Assembly: GCA_002256425.1 (NCBI GenBank)
Contig: NKIZ01000001.1
Span: 3,321,001 to 3,385,000, forward strand
Source: Alphaproteobacteria bacterium PA2
Lineage (GTDB): Bacteria > Pseudomonadota > Alphaproteobacteria > Caulobacterales > Caulobacteraceae
Direction: 5' to 3'
DNA: 64,000 bases
Below, one piece after another: positions 50,595 through 58,700 of this stretch. A program made the position numbers and the translations under genes. Below the pieces are notes generated by a model, which was not told the DNA's origin, made no database searches, and saw nothing but the letters and a program-made list of their open reading frames with translations. How positions within the stretch are numbered: position 1 is the stretch's first letter; each line of letters opens with the position of its first letter.

Positions 50595-51326
50595 ATGAAG
50601 ACCCTGGCAGTGATCGCCCAAAAAGGCGGAGCCGGAAAAACGACAGTGGCCCTAAATCTGGCCGTGGAAGCCAGTCGAAGGGGCGCAAGCGTCATTGTCC
50701 TGGATCTGGATCCTCAGGCCTCTGCGGCGGCCTGGAGCGACTGGAGAGGCAAAGACGACGTGCCTGTCGTGGCGGTTCCCTCGACGCGGCTTTCCCACGT
50801 CTTGAAGGAAGCTGAGGAAGCAGACGTTGGCTTGGTTGTCATAGACACACCACCGGCCGCCGACGGGGCTGCGGTCGCCGCCGCCCGAGCTGCAGATCTC
50901 ATCCTAATTCCGGCGCGAGCAAGCGCCTTCGATCTGGATGCCATTCGCACAACGATCGAATTGATGAGGGTTGCTCAGAAGCCGGCCTTCGCCCTGCTGA
51001 ACGCCCTTCCCCCTCGCGCCAGTAAACTCAAGCAGGAAGCCGCCGCCCTGATCGAGGAGGCCGGGCTGCCTCTTGTTTCGGTCGAAGTCACTGAGCGGTC
51101 GGCCTTCCGCCATGCGGCGCTCCTAGGGCTTGGGGCCATGGAGTTTGAGCCGGAGGGCAAGGCCGCTGCAGAAATTGAGCGTCTCTACGACTGGCTGGCT
51201 GATCGCCTGGGCAATGGGTCTAAGCCAAACCTAACCCTGTCGGGCGATTGCGGCGGCGCTGCAGCGAAGCGGGTCAAGGGGCTATGCGACCATTCCTTGG
51301 ACGTCCAGGCGGAGCTTCCGCTGTGA
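50595..51326 (+). CDS. parA: ParA-family partition ATPase
   Basis: 243 residues from the ATG at 50595, seven bases after AGGAG; an ATG two codons earlier sits on the box itself. Deviant Walker A KGGAGKTT at the N-terminus, DLDPQASA, and IDTPPAADGA. Short ParA without an N-terminal DNA-binding domain (type Ib-like). It segregates DNA on the nucleoid together with a small centromere-binding partner, which fits the RHH protein overlapping its stop (GTGA). Confidence 0.9.
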   Translation: MKTLAVIAQKGGAGKTTVALNLAVEASRRGASVIVLDLDPQASAAAWSDWRGKDDVPVVAVPSTRLSHVLKEAEEADVGLVVIDTPPAADGAAVAAARAADLILIPARASAFDLDAIRTTIELMRVAQKPAFALLNALPPRASKLKQEAAALIEEAGLPLVSVEVTERSAFRHAALLGLGAMEFEPEGKAAAEIERLYDWLADRLGNGSKPNLTLSGDCGGAAAKRVKGLCDHSLDVQAELPL

Positions 51327-51601
51327 CCCCTCGCCCAGACCTCAAGGCCCGTCTCGCTAGATCAGCCGGCATTGCGACCAAGCCCGTCTCCGAGGAGCAG
51401 CCAGCACCCAAAGTCTCCTACCAAGGCTCCACGCCCGCCCGGGAGGGGAAGGTGATGATCGCAGGGTACTTTTCGGCCGAGCTTGCCAGGGCCGTCAAAA
51501 TCGCCGCCGCCGAGGAAGGTGTAACGGTCCAATATCTGATCGGCGAAGGCCTGGACCTCGTCCTGCGCTCAAGAGGCAAACATGCCTTCGATGAACGCTG
51601 A
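51323..51601 (+). CDS. Small ribbon-helix-helix protein, probable ParB/ParG-like partner
   Basis: 92 residues from a GTG overlapping the parA stop. The flexible N-terminal ~45 residues are basic; the C-terminal half GYFSAELARAVKIAAAEEGV, then VQYLIGEGLDLVLRSRG, has the strand-helix-helix pattern of RHH partition proteins. ParG-like proteins bind parS-type repeats and stimulate ParA. An in-frame upstream extension inside parA is rejected. Confidence 0.7.
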   Translation: MTPRPDLKARLARSAGIATKPVSEEQPAPKVSYQGSTPAREGKVMIAGYFSAELARAVKIAAAEEGVTVQYLIGEGLDLVLRSRGKHAFDER

Positions 51602-51748
51602 CGCCACCTGGCGGAGACCAACCGCTGGAACCCTGAAGAGCCCTGACTTCGTGTCTACACCATTAAATAGAGCAGACACCACGCATGCCTGCGGCTTGGC
51701 CCTTTCATTGTTTTTATTGAATTATCCAACGTTGTAGGATGGCTGCCA
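51602..51748. other. Intergenic region before the mobilisation genes; candidate oriT
   Basis: Holds GTGTCT (51651-51656) and AGACAC (51674-51679) as an inverted repeat around an AT-rich centre, a T-rich tract near 51710, and a near-palindrome ATCCAACGTTGTAGGAT at about 51724-51740 just before the next gene. In R388 the oriT lies directly before trwA, and its nick is in TTGTCT^ATAG; GTGTCT^ACAC here is similar. Candidate only. Confidence 0.35.
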
Positions 51749-52219
51749 ATGGACACTCTGCCTGAAATCGCGCCTGCATTTGTAAACACGCCACCAGACC
51801 AACGTTTGGATGCCGATCTTGCTCCGGCGCCTGAGCGCCTGCCCGTAAGCTCCTTCCGGCTGAACGCCGTCGCACGAGATCAACTGGCAAGGCTCGCAGA
51901 CCAGGCCGGCCTGTCCGCCACGAAGATGGTCGAGGCCTTGATCGCCAGGGCTGTCGACGATCCTGAGGGTTACTATTCTCGACTGGGCGCGCACTACGCC
52001 ATGATCAGCGCCAGCGCGGGCCTTGCCCTTGCCTCTGTGACCAATCCTGCTATCGCGGCAGCCCTTAGTCGATGCCTTCCAGCTCAGGCCGCCTTGGCTC
52101 TAGGGCCCCTCCCCCCTCGCCCCGCCGACCTTCCCGACGCGCCTGACAGCGGCCCAGTCGCGGACCTCCTTAAGGCGCTTGAAGGGCTAACAGCAGCTGC
52201 TCGGTTAGGGCACCAGTAA
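51749..52219 (+). CDS. Small RHH-like protein in the TrwA position, probable relaxosome accessory factor
   Basis: 156 residues. Residues ~33-70 (VSSFRLNAVARDQLARLADQ, then AGLSATKMVEALIARAV) fit an RHH/CopG DNA-binding unit; the remainder is Ala/Pro rich with a weakly hydrophobic middle. One base separates it from the coupling-protein homologue. Order and size match TrwA of R388, which binds oriT and helps TrwC and TrwB. Assignment rests on position more than on sequence. Confidence 0.5.
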   Translation: MDTLPEIAPAFVNTPPDQRLDADLAPAPERLPVSSFRLNAVARDQLARLADQAGLSATKMVEALIARAVDDPEGYYSRLGAHYAMISASAGLALASVTNPAIAAALSRCLPAQAALALGPLPPRPADLPDAPDSGPVADLLKALEGLTAAARLGHQ

Positions 52220-52220
52220 G

Positions 52221-54011
52221 ATGCTGGCTGCGCGATTTCGGTTCCTCCCGTTCGTCGTCCGCCAAGGCGGGCGAGAGGCCTTTAGCGCAGCCTTATGGGC
52301 TGGCGCTGTGGGGGCGTGCCTTTGCGAGATCAGCGCCATCGCAATTTTCAGAACAAGCCTGTTGCACATGACCGACGTGCTAAAAATCCTGGCCGGCGGC
52401 GTCTTAGGCTTTGTGCTGATTACTGGCCTGGCCACAGGAGGGATCGTCACCTTCCTCGCCCTGGCAGTGAACCAAATGACCTCACTGCAATGGGCGGAGA
52501 GGCATGGCGAGAAGATCACGGCGCCCGAACGATGCGGCGCCCTCCTCGACACCGAAATCAGACGGCGAAGGATCGGACCGAAAGGCGGCGCGAAGTCGGC
52601 AAAGGAACTCTTTGGCCACCTGGCTACGACCGGCAACTTCCTGGCCCTGGGTGGGGACGAGCGGTTTCGGGTCGAACTCGTTTCCAGAATCTTGAGTGGC
52701 CTCAGGCATGGCAAGCGCAAGGTCATCGTCTATGACCCCGACCGTCGACTTGTTGGGTCACACCGGCAACCGACCTCAGACACGGTCTGCGAGCTGGGCA
52801 ACCCACTCAAATCCGGATGGGACCCTGTCGCCGAGGGACTTTCACCCCATGAGTTTGCGATCTTCCTGAGGGCCATTCTCCCGAGCGGCCCAATCGCTAT
52901 GGAGGGTGGGCAGATCGTTCTGGCCGCTTACGCGTTTCTCGCTGCAAAGCCTTGGCGCCCCTCTATTGCGACCCTGCGCACCCTTTTGGAGAACGCTGAC
53001 GATACCCTGCTGGCCATCCTCATTGAACAGGCGGGAATTCACGCGTTTACGCCGCGAGGTCTGCAATATGGATTGGACCTCCTCGCAGCTTTCGAGAGAG
53101 CCGCCGGGCCCAACCCGATCAGGCTTCTGGAATGGGCGAATACCGGAACAGCCGGTGTATTGGTCCTGACCCAAGCTGACGAGAAGACCCAAGAGGCTCT
53201 CGACTTCATGCTTGGCCTGGCTATCCGCCGGGCCAAGTCCAGTGGAGGGCTACCCCCACATTTGGTGTTTGTAAGGCCGCCTCAGTTCGGGGTCGGTCTG
53301 ATGCCTTCCCTTACCGGCCTTGTCGCATGGCCTGCGCCCATTAGCCTGGCGTCTGACGGGTTTTCTGAAATCCAGGACTGTGACGACGGGTTGGAAGTTC
53401 CAGACTTCCTGGCCAAATTTGGGGAACAGTTCCTGCTCAAGCCGACGGGGATGGGCGAGGCCCAAGACCTTGCGCGTTATCTTGAAGCTGTGGTCAGCGA
53501 AAACCACGCCAGGTCCCAGAAGGCCTGGTGGCGCTCCCAGTTCCCAAGAATTGGGAAAAGTCACTCGCCCCCGCCCCCTAGAAGCCTTCACGAACTGGTC
53601 AATATGGCGCCCGACGCCGCTATTGTTCGATTGCAGCACCCAGGGCGAGACCAAAGGCCCCTGCCCCTCTTTGAAATTCGCGTTCACGACAGCAGCGAAC
53701 TTGGCGAGCAAACGACCAGGAAGGGTTCGGAAGGCGGGGCATTCCAACCGCCGCCCGAGCCCGAGACCATGCCGCTGATCGAGCCGCAGGTCGAGGATCA
53801 AGCCGACATTGCGGAGGACCAGGTCGATGGGGACCGGTCTCTTCCCGATCGCCAGGATCGATCGCCTGCCATCGACGATGTGATCGCAAATCTCTTCGGG
53901 GCACACGGCCTGGTCTCAGCGGCCGAGGATCTGCGTAGCGACCGGGCGATCGAGGGTCTTGATGAACTGGCCGCCCCCGCAGTTATCGATAAGGACCTTG
54001 GACATGCTTAG
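52221..54011 (+). CDS. TrwB/TraD-like type IV coupling protein homologue with apparently lost ATPase motifs
   Basis: 596 residues. Two N-terminal membrane helices (~residues 20-42 and 53-85), then a region that follows TrwB step by step: HGEKITAPERCGALL, KRKVIVYDPDRRLV (TrwB: RMVIVDPNGDML) and LLEWANTGTAGVLVLTQADE. Where TrwB has the Walker A GATGTGKS this protein has GGDERFRV, and where TrwB has Walker B LFIDELASL it has VFVRPPQFG. The last ~150 residues are acidic and disordered-looking. It overlaps the relaxase gene by eight bases. It probably bridges relaxosome and a secretion channel without ATP hydrolysis; or is decaying. Confidence 0.6.
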   Translation: MLAARFRFLPFVVRQGGREAFSAALWAGAVGACLCEISAIAIFRTSLLHMTDVLKILAGGVLGFVLITGLATGGIVTFLALAVNQMTSLQWAERHGEKITAPERCGALLDTEIRRRRIGPKGGAKSAKELFGHLATTGNFLALGGDERFRVELVSRILSGLRHGKRKVIVYDPDRRLVGSHRQPTSDTVCELGNPLKSGWDPVAEGLSPHEFAIFLRAILPSGPIAMEGGQIVLAAYAFLAAKPWRPSIATLRTLLENADDTLLAILIEQAGIHAFTPRGLQYGLDLLAAFERAAGPNPIRLLEWANTGTAGVLVLTQADEKTQEALDFMLGLAIRRAKSSGGLPPHLVFVRPPQFGVGLMPSLTGLVAWPAPISLASDGFSEIQDCDDGLEVPDFLAKFGEQFLLKPTGMGEAQDLARYLEAVVSENHARSQKAWWRSQFPRIGKSHSPPPPRSLHELVNMAPDAAIVRLQHPGRDQRPLPLFEIRVHDSSELGEQTTRKGSEGGAFQPPPEPETMPLIEPQVEDQADIAEDQVDGDRSLPDRQDRSPAIDDVIANLFGAHGLVSAAEDLRSDRAIEGLDELAAPAVIDKDLGHA

Positions 54012-57000
54012 CGTCTGGGCTGTCTCATCAGCCTCCGGCGGGCAGTATTATCAGAAAGAAGACTACTATCTTTCATCGATGGAAGGCGGGCCGGAAACTG
54101 GCCTCGTTTGGCTTGGCGAAGGATCAAAAGCGCTCGGTCTTGAAGGCCCGGCACGCGCCGAGGACTTTCAATCGGTCCTTCGAGGACGAAATCCAGATCC
54201 TGAAGGCCCTCCCCTCTCCAGAGCCGAGCGCTTGGGTGAGGTGGAACATAAGGCGGGCTTCGACCTTACTTTCAGCGCGCCAAAGTCGGTCTCCCTCCTT
54301 GGCCTCATTGGGGGCGATCATCGTCTGTTAGCCGCGCACGAAAAGGCCGTCGTCGCGGCCATGAGTTATGCCGAGAAGGAGCTTGCAGTCACCCGCGTCA
54401 GGACACCGGAGGGCAGAGTTGAAAGGGTCTCGACTGGAAACCTGGTCGCCGCCAAGACAACCCATGCGACCAGCCGCGAGGGTGATCCGCAGGCACATTC
54501 CCACGTCATCGTGGCCAATGCGACTTGGTTGAAATCAGCAGGCGAATGGCGAGCGATTGAATCTAAGGCCCTGTTTGAGGGACAGGTCACGCTGGGCCTC
54601 ATCTACCAACGAGAGCTCGCTCGGGCATCCATGGAGCTCGGCTATGACGTCCAGCCTCATAAGGGCGGGACCTTTGAGCTTTCTGCTGTGAAGCAAGAAC
54701 AGAGGGAGGCCTTCTCCAAGGCGACCAAGCGGGTCGAAGAGGCCTATGCGCGGGAAAAGCCCACCACGCCGGACGCCGCTCAAGTCGCAAAGCTTAAGGA
54801 CCGCCCCAAGAAACTGAAGCTCGATATTGGCGAGCTCGAGGGACGATGGCGCGAGGAAGCCCGGGAGGTTGGCTTGGACGCTGAAGGTCTGGTGAAAGCG
54901 GCCCATGAACGTGGACGTGGCGCCGTCCTTTCCTCCGACCAGATAGCCAGGCGCGACGCCCCCATTGCAGAGTTCGTTTCGGCCCTGAAAACGCGCTTTC
55001 TGGGAGGCGTCTCTGAAAAGTATGGCTACCAGACTGGTGAGCCTGAAGTCGGCCGAGATCCAGAAGCCCGCCGAGCTGTCAGCTTAGCCGTGGAAGTTCT
55101 AGAAGATCGGCGTGCGGTCTTCACAAGGACAGAGGTCATGCGCGGCGCGCTGGAAGCCTCTTCGCTCCAGGTGGCGAGCGAAAGTCTATCAAAAGAGATC
55201 GCGGCGTTGGAGCGCGGCGGCGTTTTGAAGGTCGCAGATCAGAAACTGCATGGCGGCCTGACAACGCCGGACGCCTTGGCGCTTGAGCGCCAACTCATTG
55301 CATCGATCGAAGGTGGCAAGGGCAAGTCGACGCCAGCCTATGACAAGATCGGAGCCATCTCTCGATTGAAGCAGCCAGATCGCCAATCCTCGGATCTGAA
55401 CTTGAACGCCGGCCAGGTCTCTGCGGCCCTGCTCGTCCTGTCATCCAGAGACAGGGTGCTGGCCATTCAGGGCGCTGCCGGCGTCGGCAAGACGACCTTG
55501 ATGCGCACCGTGAATGAGGCCCTGGCCGACAAGGGTATCTCGTCAGTCGGGCTTGGACCAACCCATGCCGCAGTTGACTCACTTCGTAGCGAAGCTCGGA
55601 TGGACAGGGCGCAGACGACGGCCAGCTTCCTGGCTCAGTTCTCCGATGTCGCAGACGGGAAGCGGCGGGCCACCAGCAATGAAAAATCCCAATGGGCCGG
55701 CAAGGTGGTCGTCGTCGACGAAGCTTCCATGCTGTCCAATCGTGACGCCCTGAAGATAGTCGATCTGTCGAGAAAGCTTGAGCTCTCGAAATTGGTCTTA
55801 GTGGGCGACCAGAGGCAACTTGGATCCGTGGGGGCTGGGGCTCCGTTCCGCCACCTCATGAATGAAGGTGCGCCCAAGGCCATCGTTGACGAAATCGTCC
55901 GCCAGCGTGACCTCGGCCTACGGTCTTCAGTCGAAGCCTTCTCCCGAGGAAACGCCAAGGATGGCGTGGAGCGGCTTGGCCTCTCACTCATCGAGGTTGG
56001 CGCAGGAAAGGGCTCAAGCGACCTCGTTGAAAAGGCCTTTCAGCTTTGGAAGGCGGCGCATGAAAAGGGCCAGACCCGGCCCGTCCTCACTGCGACCCAG
56101 GCTGAACGCCACGAGATCAATGGCAAGATCCTGGAGCACCTAGAAAGGCAGGGCGAAATCGGGCGCACTGGCGTCTCAGTCTCGCCTTTGGTCCAAGTTC
56201 ATTTGACGGGTCCGGAGCGCTGGAAGGTAGAAAGTTACAAGGAAGGCCAAGTGCTTGTCTTCAACTCCTCAAGCAGACAGCTGGACGTGTCCAAGGATGA
56301 ACAGGTCCACGTGATAGCTCGTGGACGGGCGGACACGTCCACACTTCTGCATGTTGAAAACCAAAGCGGGCGGCAATTTGCGATCGATCTTGCCTCAGCG
56401 GCTCGTAACGGGCGGGACATATTTTCGGTCTTCGATCAGCAGGAACCCACGCCAATCTACAACGGCGCCCAGATGGTGTTTGAGCGGTCGCTGAAAGGCA
56501 TTGAAGCGCGGGTTGGCGAGAAGGTGACGATCGTCTCAAGCGACGAAAAGCAGGTGACGCTGGAGCGAGATGGAGGAGCACGGCTTGAATTGCCTGCCAA
56601 TGACCCGAACCTCAGGTTCCTGGGTCCAGGCTATGCGATGACCACTCATCGCGCCCAGGGATTGACGCTCAGAGATGATCCAATAGCGGTCCTGCATTCT
56701 CGTAATGCGAACCAAGCCATCGCTTATGTCCAGGTATCACGGGCGGTGCACGGCATCAGCGTGGTCACCGACGCCAAGGAGCGCTTGCTCTCGAGGCTTT
56801 CCAATAAGGACGGACAAAACCTGATCGCTTCGGAGAATGTTCGTCCAGATCCGGCTGAGATGTCGCCAGACCGGCGAGCGGGAATGGATCAAGGCCTTCG
56901 CGAGCCGATCGCACGGGATGTCAGGCTGGAAAGCGAGAAAGAGAAGAAGCTTGAGAAAACCTTTGATCGACAAATCGATGGGCCGGCGCGCCAAGAGCCG

Positions 57001-57051
57001 CAACCCGAGCCGTCAGCCGACCGAAAGAGGGATTGGGGGATGTCGCTTTGA
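54004..57051 (+). CDS. MobF-family conjugative relaxase/helicase (TrwC/TraI type)
   Basis: 1015 residues from the ATG at 54004; an in-frame upstream start lies inside the preceding gene. Relaxase domain: catalytic tyrosines in YYQKEDYY (15-16, 21-22) and the three-His metal site HATSREGDPQAHSHV (His154, His165, His167). Helicase domain: Walker A GAAGVGKT (490-497), Walker B VVVDEASM (~569-576), GDQRQLGS, and C-terminal MTTHRAQGLT. It nicks oriT, stays bound to the 5' end and unwinds DNA for transfer. Shorter than R388 TrwC-plus families with extra C-terminal domains but complete. Confidence 0.93.
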   Translation: MLSVWAVSSASGGQYYQKEDYYLSSMEGGPETGLVWLGEGSKALGLEGPARAEDFQSVLRGRNPDPEGPPLSRAERLGEVEHKAGFDLTFSAPKSVSLLGLIGGDHRLLAAHEKAVVAAMSYAEKELAVTRVRTPEGRVERVSTGNLVAAKTTHATSREGDPQAHSHVIVANATWLKSAGEWRAIESKALFEGQVTLGLIYQRELARASMELGYDVQPHKGGTFELSAVKQEQREAFSKATKRVEEAYAREKPTTPDAAQVAKLKDRPKKLKLDIGELEGRWREEAREVGLDAEGLVKAAHERGRGAVLSSDQIARRDAPIAEFVSALKTRFLGGVSEKYGYQTGEPEVGRDPEARRAVSLAVEVLEDRRAVFTRTEVMRGALEASSLQVASESLSKEIAALERGGVLKVADQKLHGGLTTPDALALERQLIASIEGGKGKSTPAYDKIGAISRLKQPDRQSSDLNLNAGQVSAALLVLSSRDRVLAIQGAAGVGKTTLMRTVNEALADKGISSVGLGPTHAAVDSLRSEARMDRAQTTASFLAQFSDVADGKRRATSNEKSQWAGKVVVVDEASMLSNRDALKIVDLSRKLELSKLVLVGDQRQLGSVGAGAPFRHLMNEGAPKAIVDEIVRQRDLGLRSSVEAFSRGNAKDGVERLGLSLIEVGAGKGSSDLVEKAFQLWKAAHEKGQTRPVLTATQAERHEINGKILEHLERQGEIGRTGVSVSPLVQVHLTGPERWKVESYKEGQVLVFNSSSRQLDVSKDEQVHVIARGRADTSTLLHVENQSGRQFAIDLASAARNGRDIFSVFDQQEPTPIYNGAQMVFERSLKGIEARVGEKVTIVSSDEKQVTLERDGGARLELPANDPNLRFLGPGYAMTTHRAQGLTLRDDPIAVLHSRNANQAIAYVQVSRAVHGISVVTDAKERLLSRLSNKDGQNLIASENVRPDPAEMSPDRRAGMDQGLREPIARDVRLESEKEKKLEKTFDRQIDGPARQEPQPEPSADRKRDWGMSL

Positions 57052-57179
57052 GGCTGAAGTGTCCGACGCCTTGCGGACTTGGATGCCTGTCTTGGCGTCC
57101 ACCTGGCTACGAGTAGACCTGTCCTCAGGTCCCCGTGTCAGCACCCAGAAATATCTGGCAGCGGGGACAACGACTTATC

Positions 57180-57395
57180 TTAGAGAAGGAATTTCTGGAG
57201 AGCCAATCCGCCGGCCGAAGTCACAATCATCGCTATTGTAAGCCATATCCTTTGGCGTCGAAGGCTAGCTTCGTGGTGATCCCCGATCCCTTCGAATTGC
57301 TTGGTTGTCTCAGCGAACCGCTCATCAATCGAGGCGAACGAACTGTCGAATTTGGCGCTCAGCTGCGCAAATTTGGATTCCAGCCGACTTTCCAT
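57180..57395 (-). CDS. Small coiled-coil protein with C-terminal membrane helix (A)
   Basis: 71 residues: MESRLESKFAQLSAKFDSSF, a continuing heptad-like helix to residue ~48, then a membrane helix IWLTIAMIVTSAGGLALQKF at the C-terminus. The architecture resembles DUF1640-type tail-anchored coiled coils. It is divergent from a second protein of the same build (57533-57754) that shares the MESRLE start of the coil. Function unknown. Confidence 0.55.
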   Translation of the reverse strand: MESRLESKFAQLSAKFDSSFASIDERFAETTKQFEGIGDHHEASLRRQRIWLTIAMIVTSAGGLALQKFLL

Positions 57396-57532
57396 AGGAT
57401 CGCTCGTACCTGTAAGTCCGAAGTCGAGACGGGTTTTACCATTCTGTGCAGAGAAGCTCTATCGGATTGAGGTGACTATGGTTCGATCCATTCATCAACA
57501 GACTCGAAGCCAATCGCAGTCGGATCGAGAAA

Positions 57533-57754
57533 GTGGTAAATGAAGTTCGTTCCGACCTCGTCACAAAGGGTTCGTACCGCCTCATGGAAAGCCGCCTTGA
57601 GAAGTCATTCGCCGAACTTCGTGCAGAACTTGCAACGTGCCGGACGGACATATTGCAATGTATGCGAAACCAGCAGCGGATTCAGATCGCCTTGATTATC
57701 GGCATGGAATTAATCATGGGCGTAGTGGCGTTCGCACTAGGCGTTTACCGTTAA
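57533..57754 (+). CDS. Small coiled-coil protein with C-terminal membrane helix (B)
   Basis: 73 residues from a GTG; the coiled-coil frame stays open further upstream to 57476 but has no good start there. Coil with MESRLEKSFAELRAEL, then CRTDILQCMRNQQRI and a C-terminal membrane helix IALIIGMELIMGVVAFALG. It looks like a paralogue of the divergent 57180-57395 gene. Start uncertain, function unknown. Confidence 0.5.
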   Translation: MVNEVRSDLVTKGSYRLMESRLEKSFAELRAELATCRTDILQCMRNQQRIQIALIIGMELIMGVVAFALGVYR

Positions 57755-57775
57755 CAATCGTAGCGAAAAAAGAAG

Positions 57776-57797
57776 TTCCACTCTTCTTGGAGTGGAA
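57776..57797. promoter_or_regulatory. Perfect hairpin covering the ribosome-binding site of the next gene
   Basis: TTCCACTC-TTCTTG-GAGTGGAA: eight-base arms and a six-base loop. The right arm contains the GGAG box and reaches the A of the ATG at 57797. It may be a weak terminator for the preceding gene or hide the start of the next. Confidence 0.4.
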
Positions 57798-58669
57798 TGT
57801 CTGCGGATTTGATGTCGCTTAAGGCGCCAATCCGTCCTTCCCGACACATCTCGATAGATCCGCCAGCCCTTCCAAGGCTTCGCAGGTCGATGCAGGCAGG
57901 TCACGGCAGTTCTAGGTCGAGGTGGGGTATGGTCGAAGATGAACGCCTGCATGCCGTAAAGGCTCTGGTGATCAATCATGTCAGCACCCCCTCACTGCGC
58001 CGCATTCGAGATGCATGGGCTGTCCATCTGCTCGCGCAGGAAATCCTTGAGAAGCTCGACCATCGGGCAGGTATTTGGCGAAAATGGAACGATCAGCGCG
58101 AAGAGCTGGTCAAGTCAGCAACAGACTGCTGGATTCCTATCGTGGATCTTCAAGAATACCTGAATGGCATGCAAGGACCGCCCCTAACGCGGATGGATGT
58201 CGCACAGCGGCTTAGGGCGTTCCAGGACGAGGGGCATCGTTCTCCGCCAAATGAAGAAATGAAGCCCGTATGCTTGGATATTTTCGAAAGAGAGAAAGCG
58301 GAAGGTACGGAACTTCCCGCCATCATTGGGGCAATCCAAGAATGGCTCGACAAGGAAGAATTGCGCCTGTTCTTCGCCAGCATGGAGGCTCGGCGGAAAC
58401 AGGTCGAAGAGGACAAGATTGCCCTGGAACAGCGGCTCCTCTCAGGAGCAGATTGCAAATGGACCCCGCTCGACAACTCAGCCGAGGTCTATTGCCGTAC
58501 GAACGGACGCACCTATCGGCTCCTTCGGACAGGCAACAAGATGCTGGACCTTCACCGCATCAAAAATCTCGATGACCAGCAAAGCCTTTTGATCGGGACC
58601 TATCGAACTCGCGCCGATGCAACGAAGGTTGTCGCTGAGTCCGCCTACCAACCTGAGCCGCGCTGGTAA
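57797..58669 (+). CDS. Uncharacterised cytoplasmic protein
   Basis: 290 residues from the ATG at 57797 (GGAG five bases upstream, but inside a hairpin); an ATG at 57929 would give 246 residues and drop an Arg/Pro-rich leader. Mostly helical with a charged coil around FFASMEARRKQVEEDKIALE. The C-terminal ~75 residues form a compact strand-rich unit with CKWTPL, VYCRTNGRTYRLLR, LIGTYRTRADATKVV and a final YQPEPRW, which I recall as a recurring tail in alphaproteobacterial hypotheticals without known role. It lies between the mobilisation block and the BREX operon. Confidence 0.55.
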   Translation: MSADLMSLKAPIRPSRHISIDPPALPRLRRSMQAGHGSSRSRWGMVEDERLHAVKALVINHVSTPSLRRIRDAWAVHLLAQEILEKLDHRAGIWRKWNDQREELVKSATDCWIPIVDLQEYLNGMQGPPLTRMDVAQRLRAFQDEGHRSPPNEEMKPVCLDIFEREKAEGTELPAIIGAIQEWLDKEELRLFFASMEARRKQVEEDKIALEQRLLSGADCKWTPLDNSAEVYCRTNGRTYRLLRTGNKMLDLHRIKNLDDQQSLLIGTYRTRADATKVVAESAYQPEPRW

Positions 58670-58700
58670 TTGGCACGACGACAATCGTTTGGAGGGGGAC

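Noticed and set aside
57061..57131. Hairpin GACCTG-TCCT-CAGGTC after the relaxase as a terminator
   Set aside because: The stem is only six bases and there is no T-run; too weak to call.
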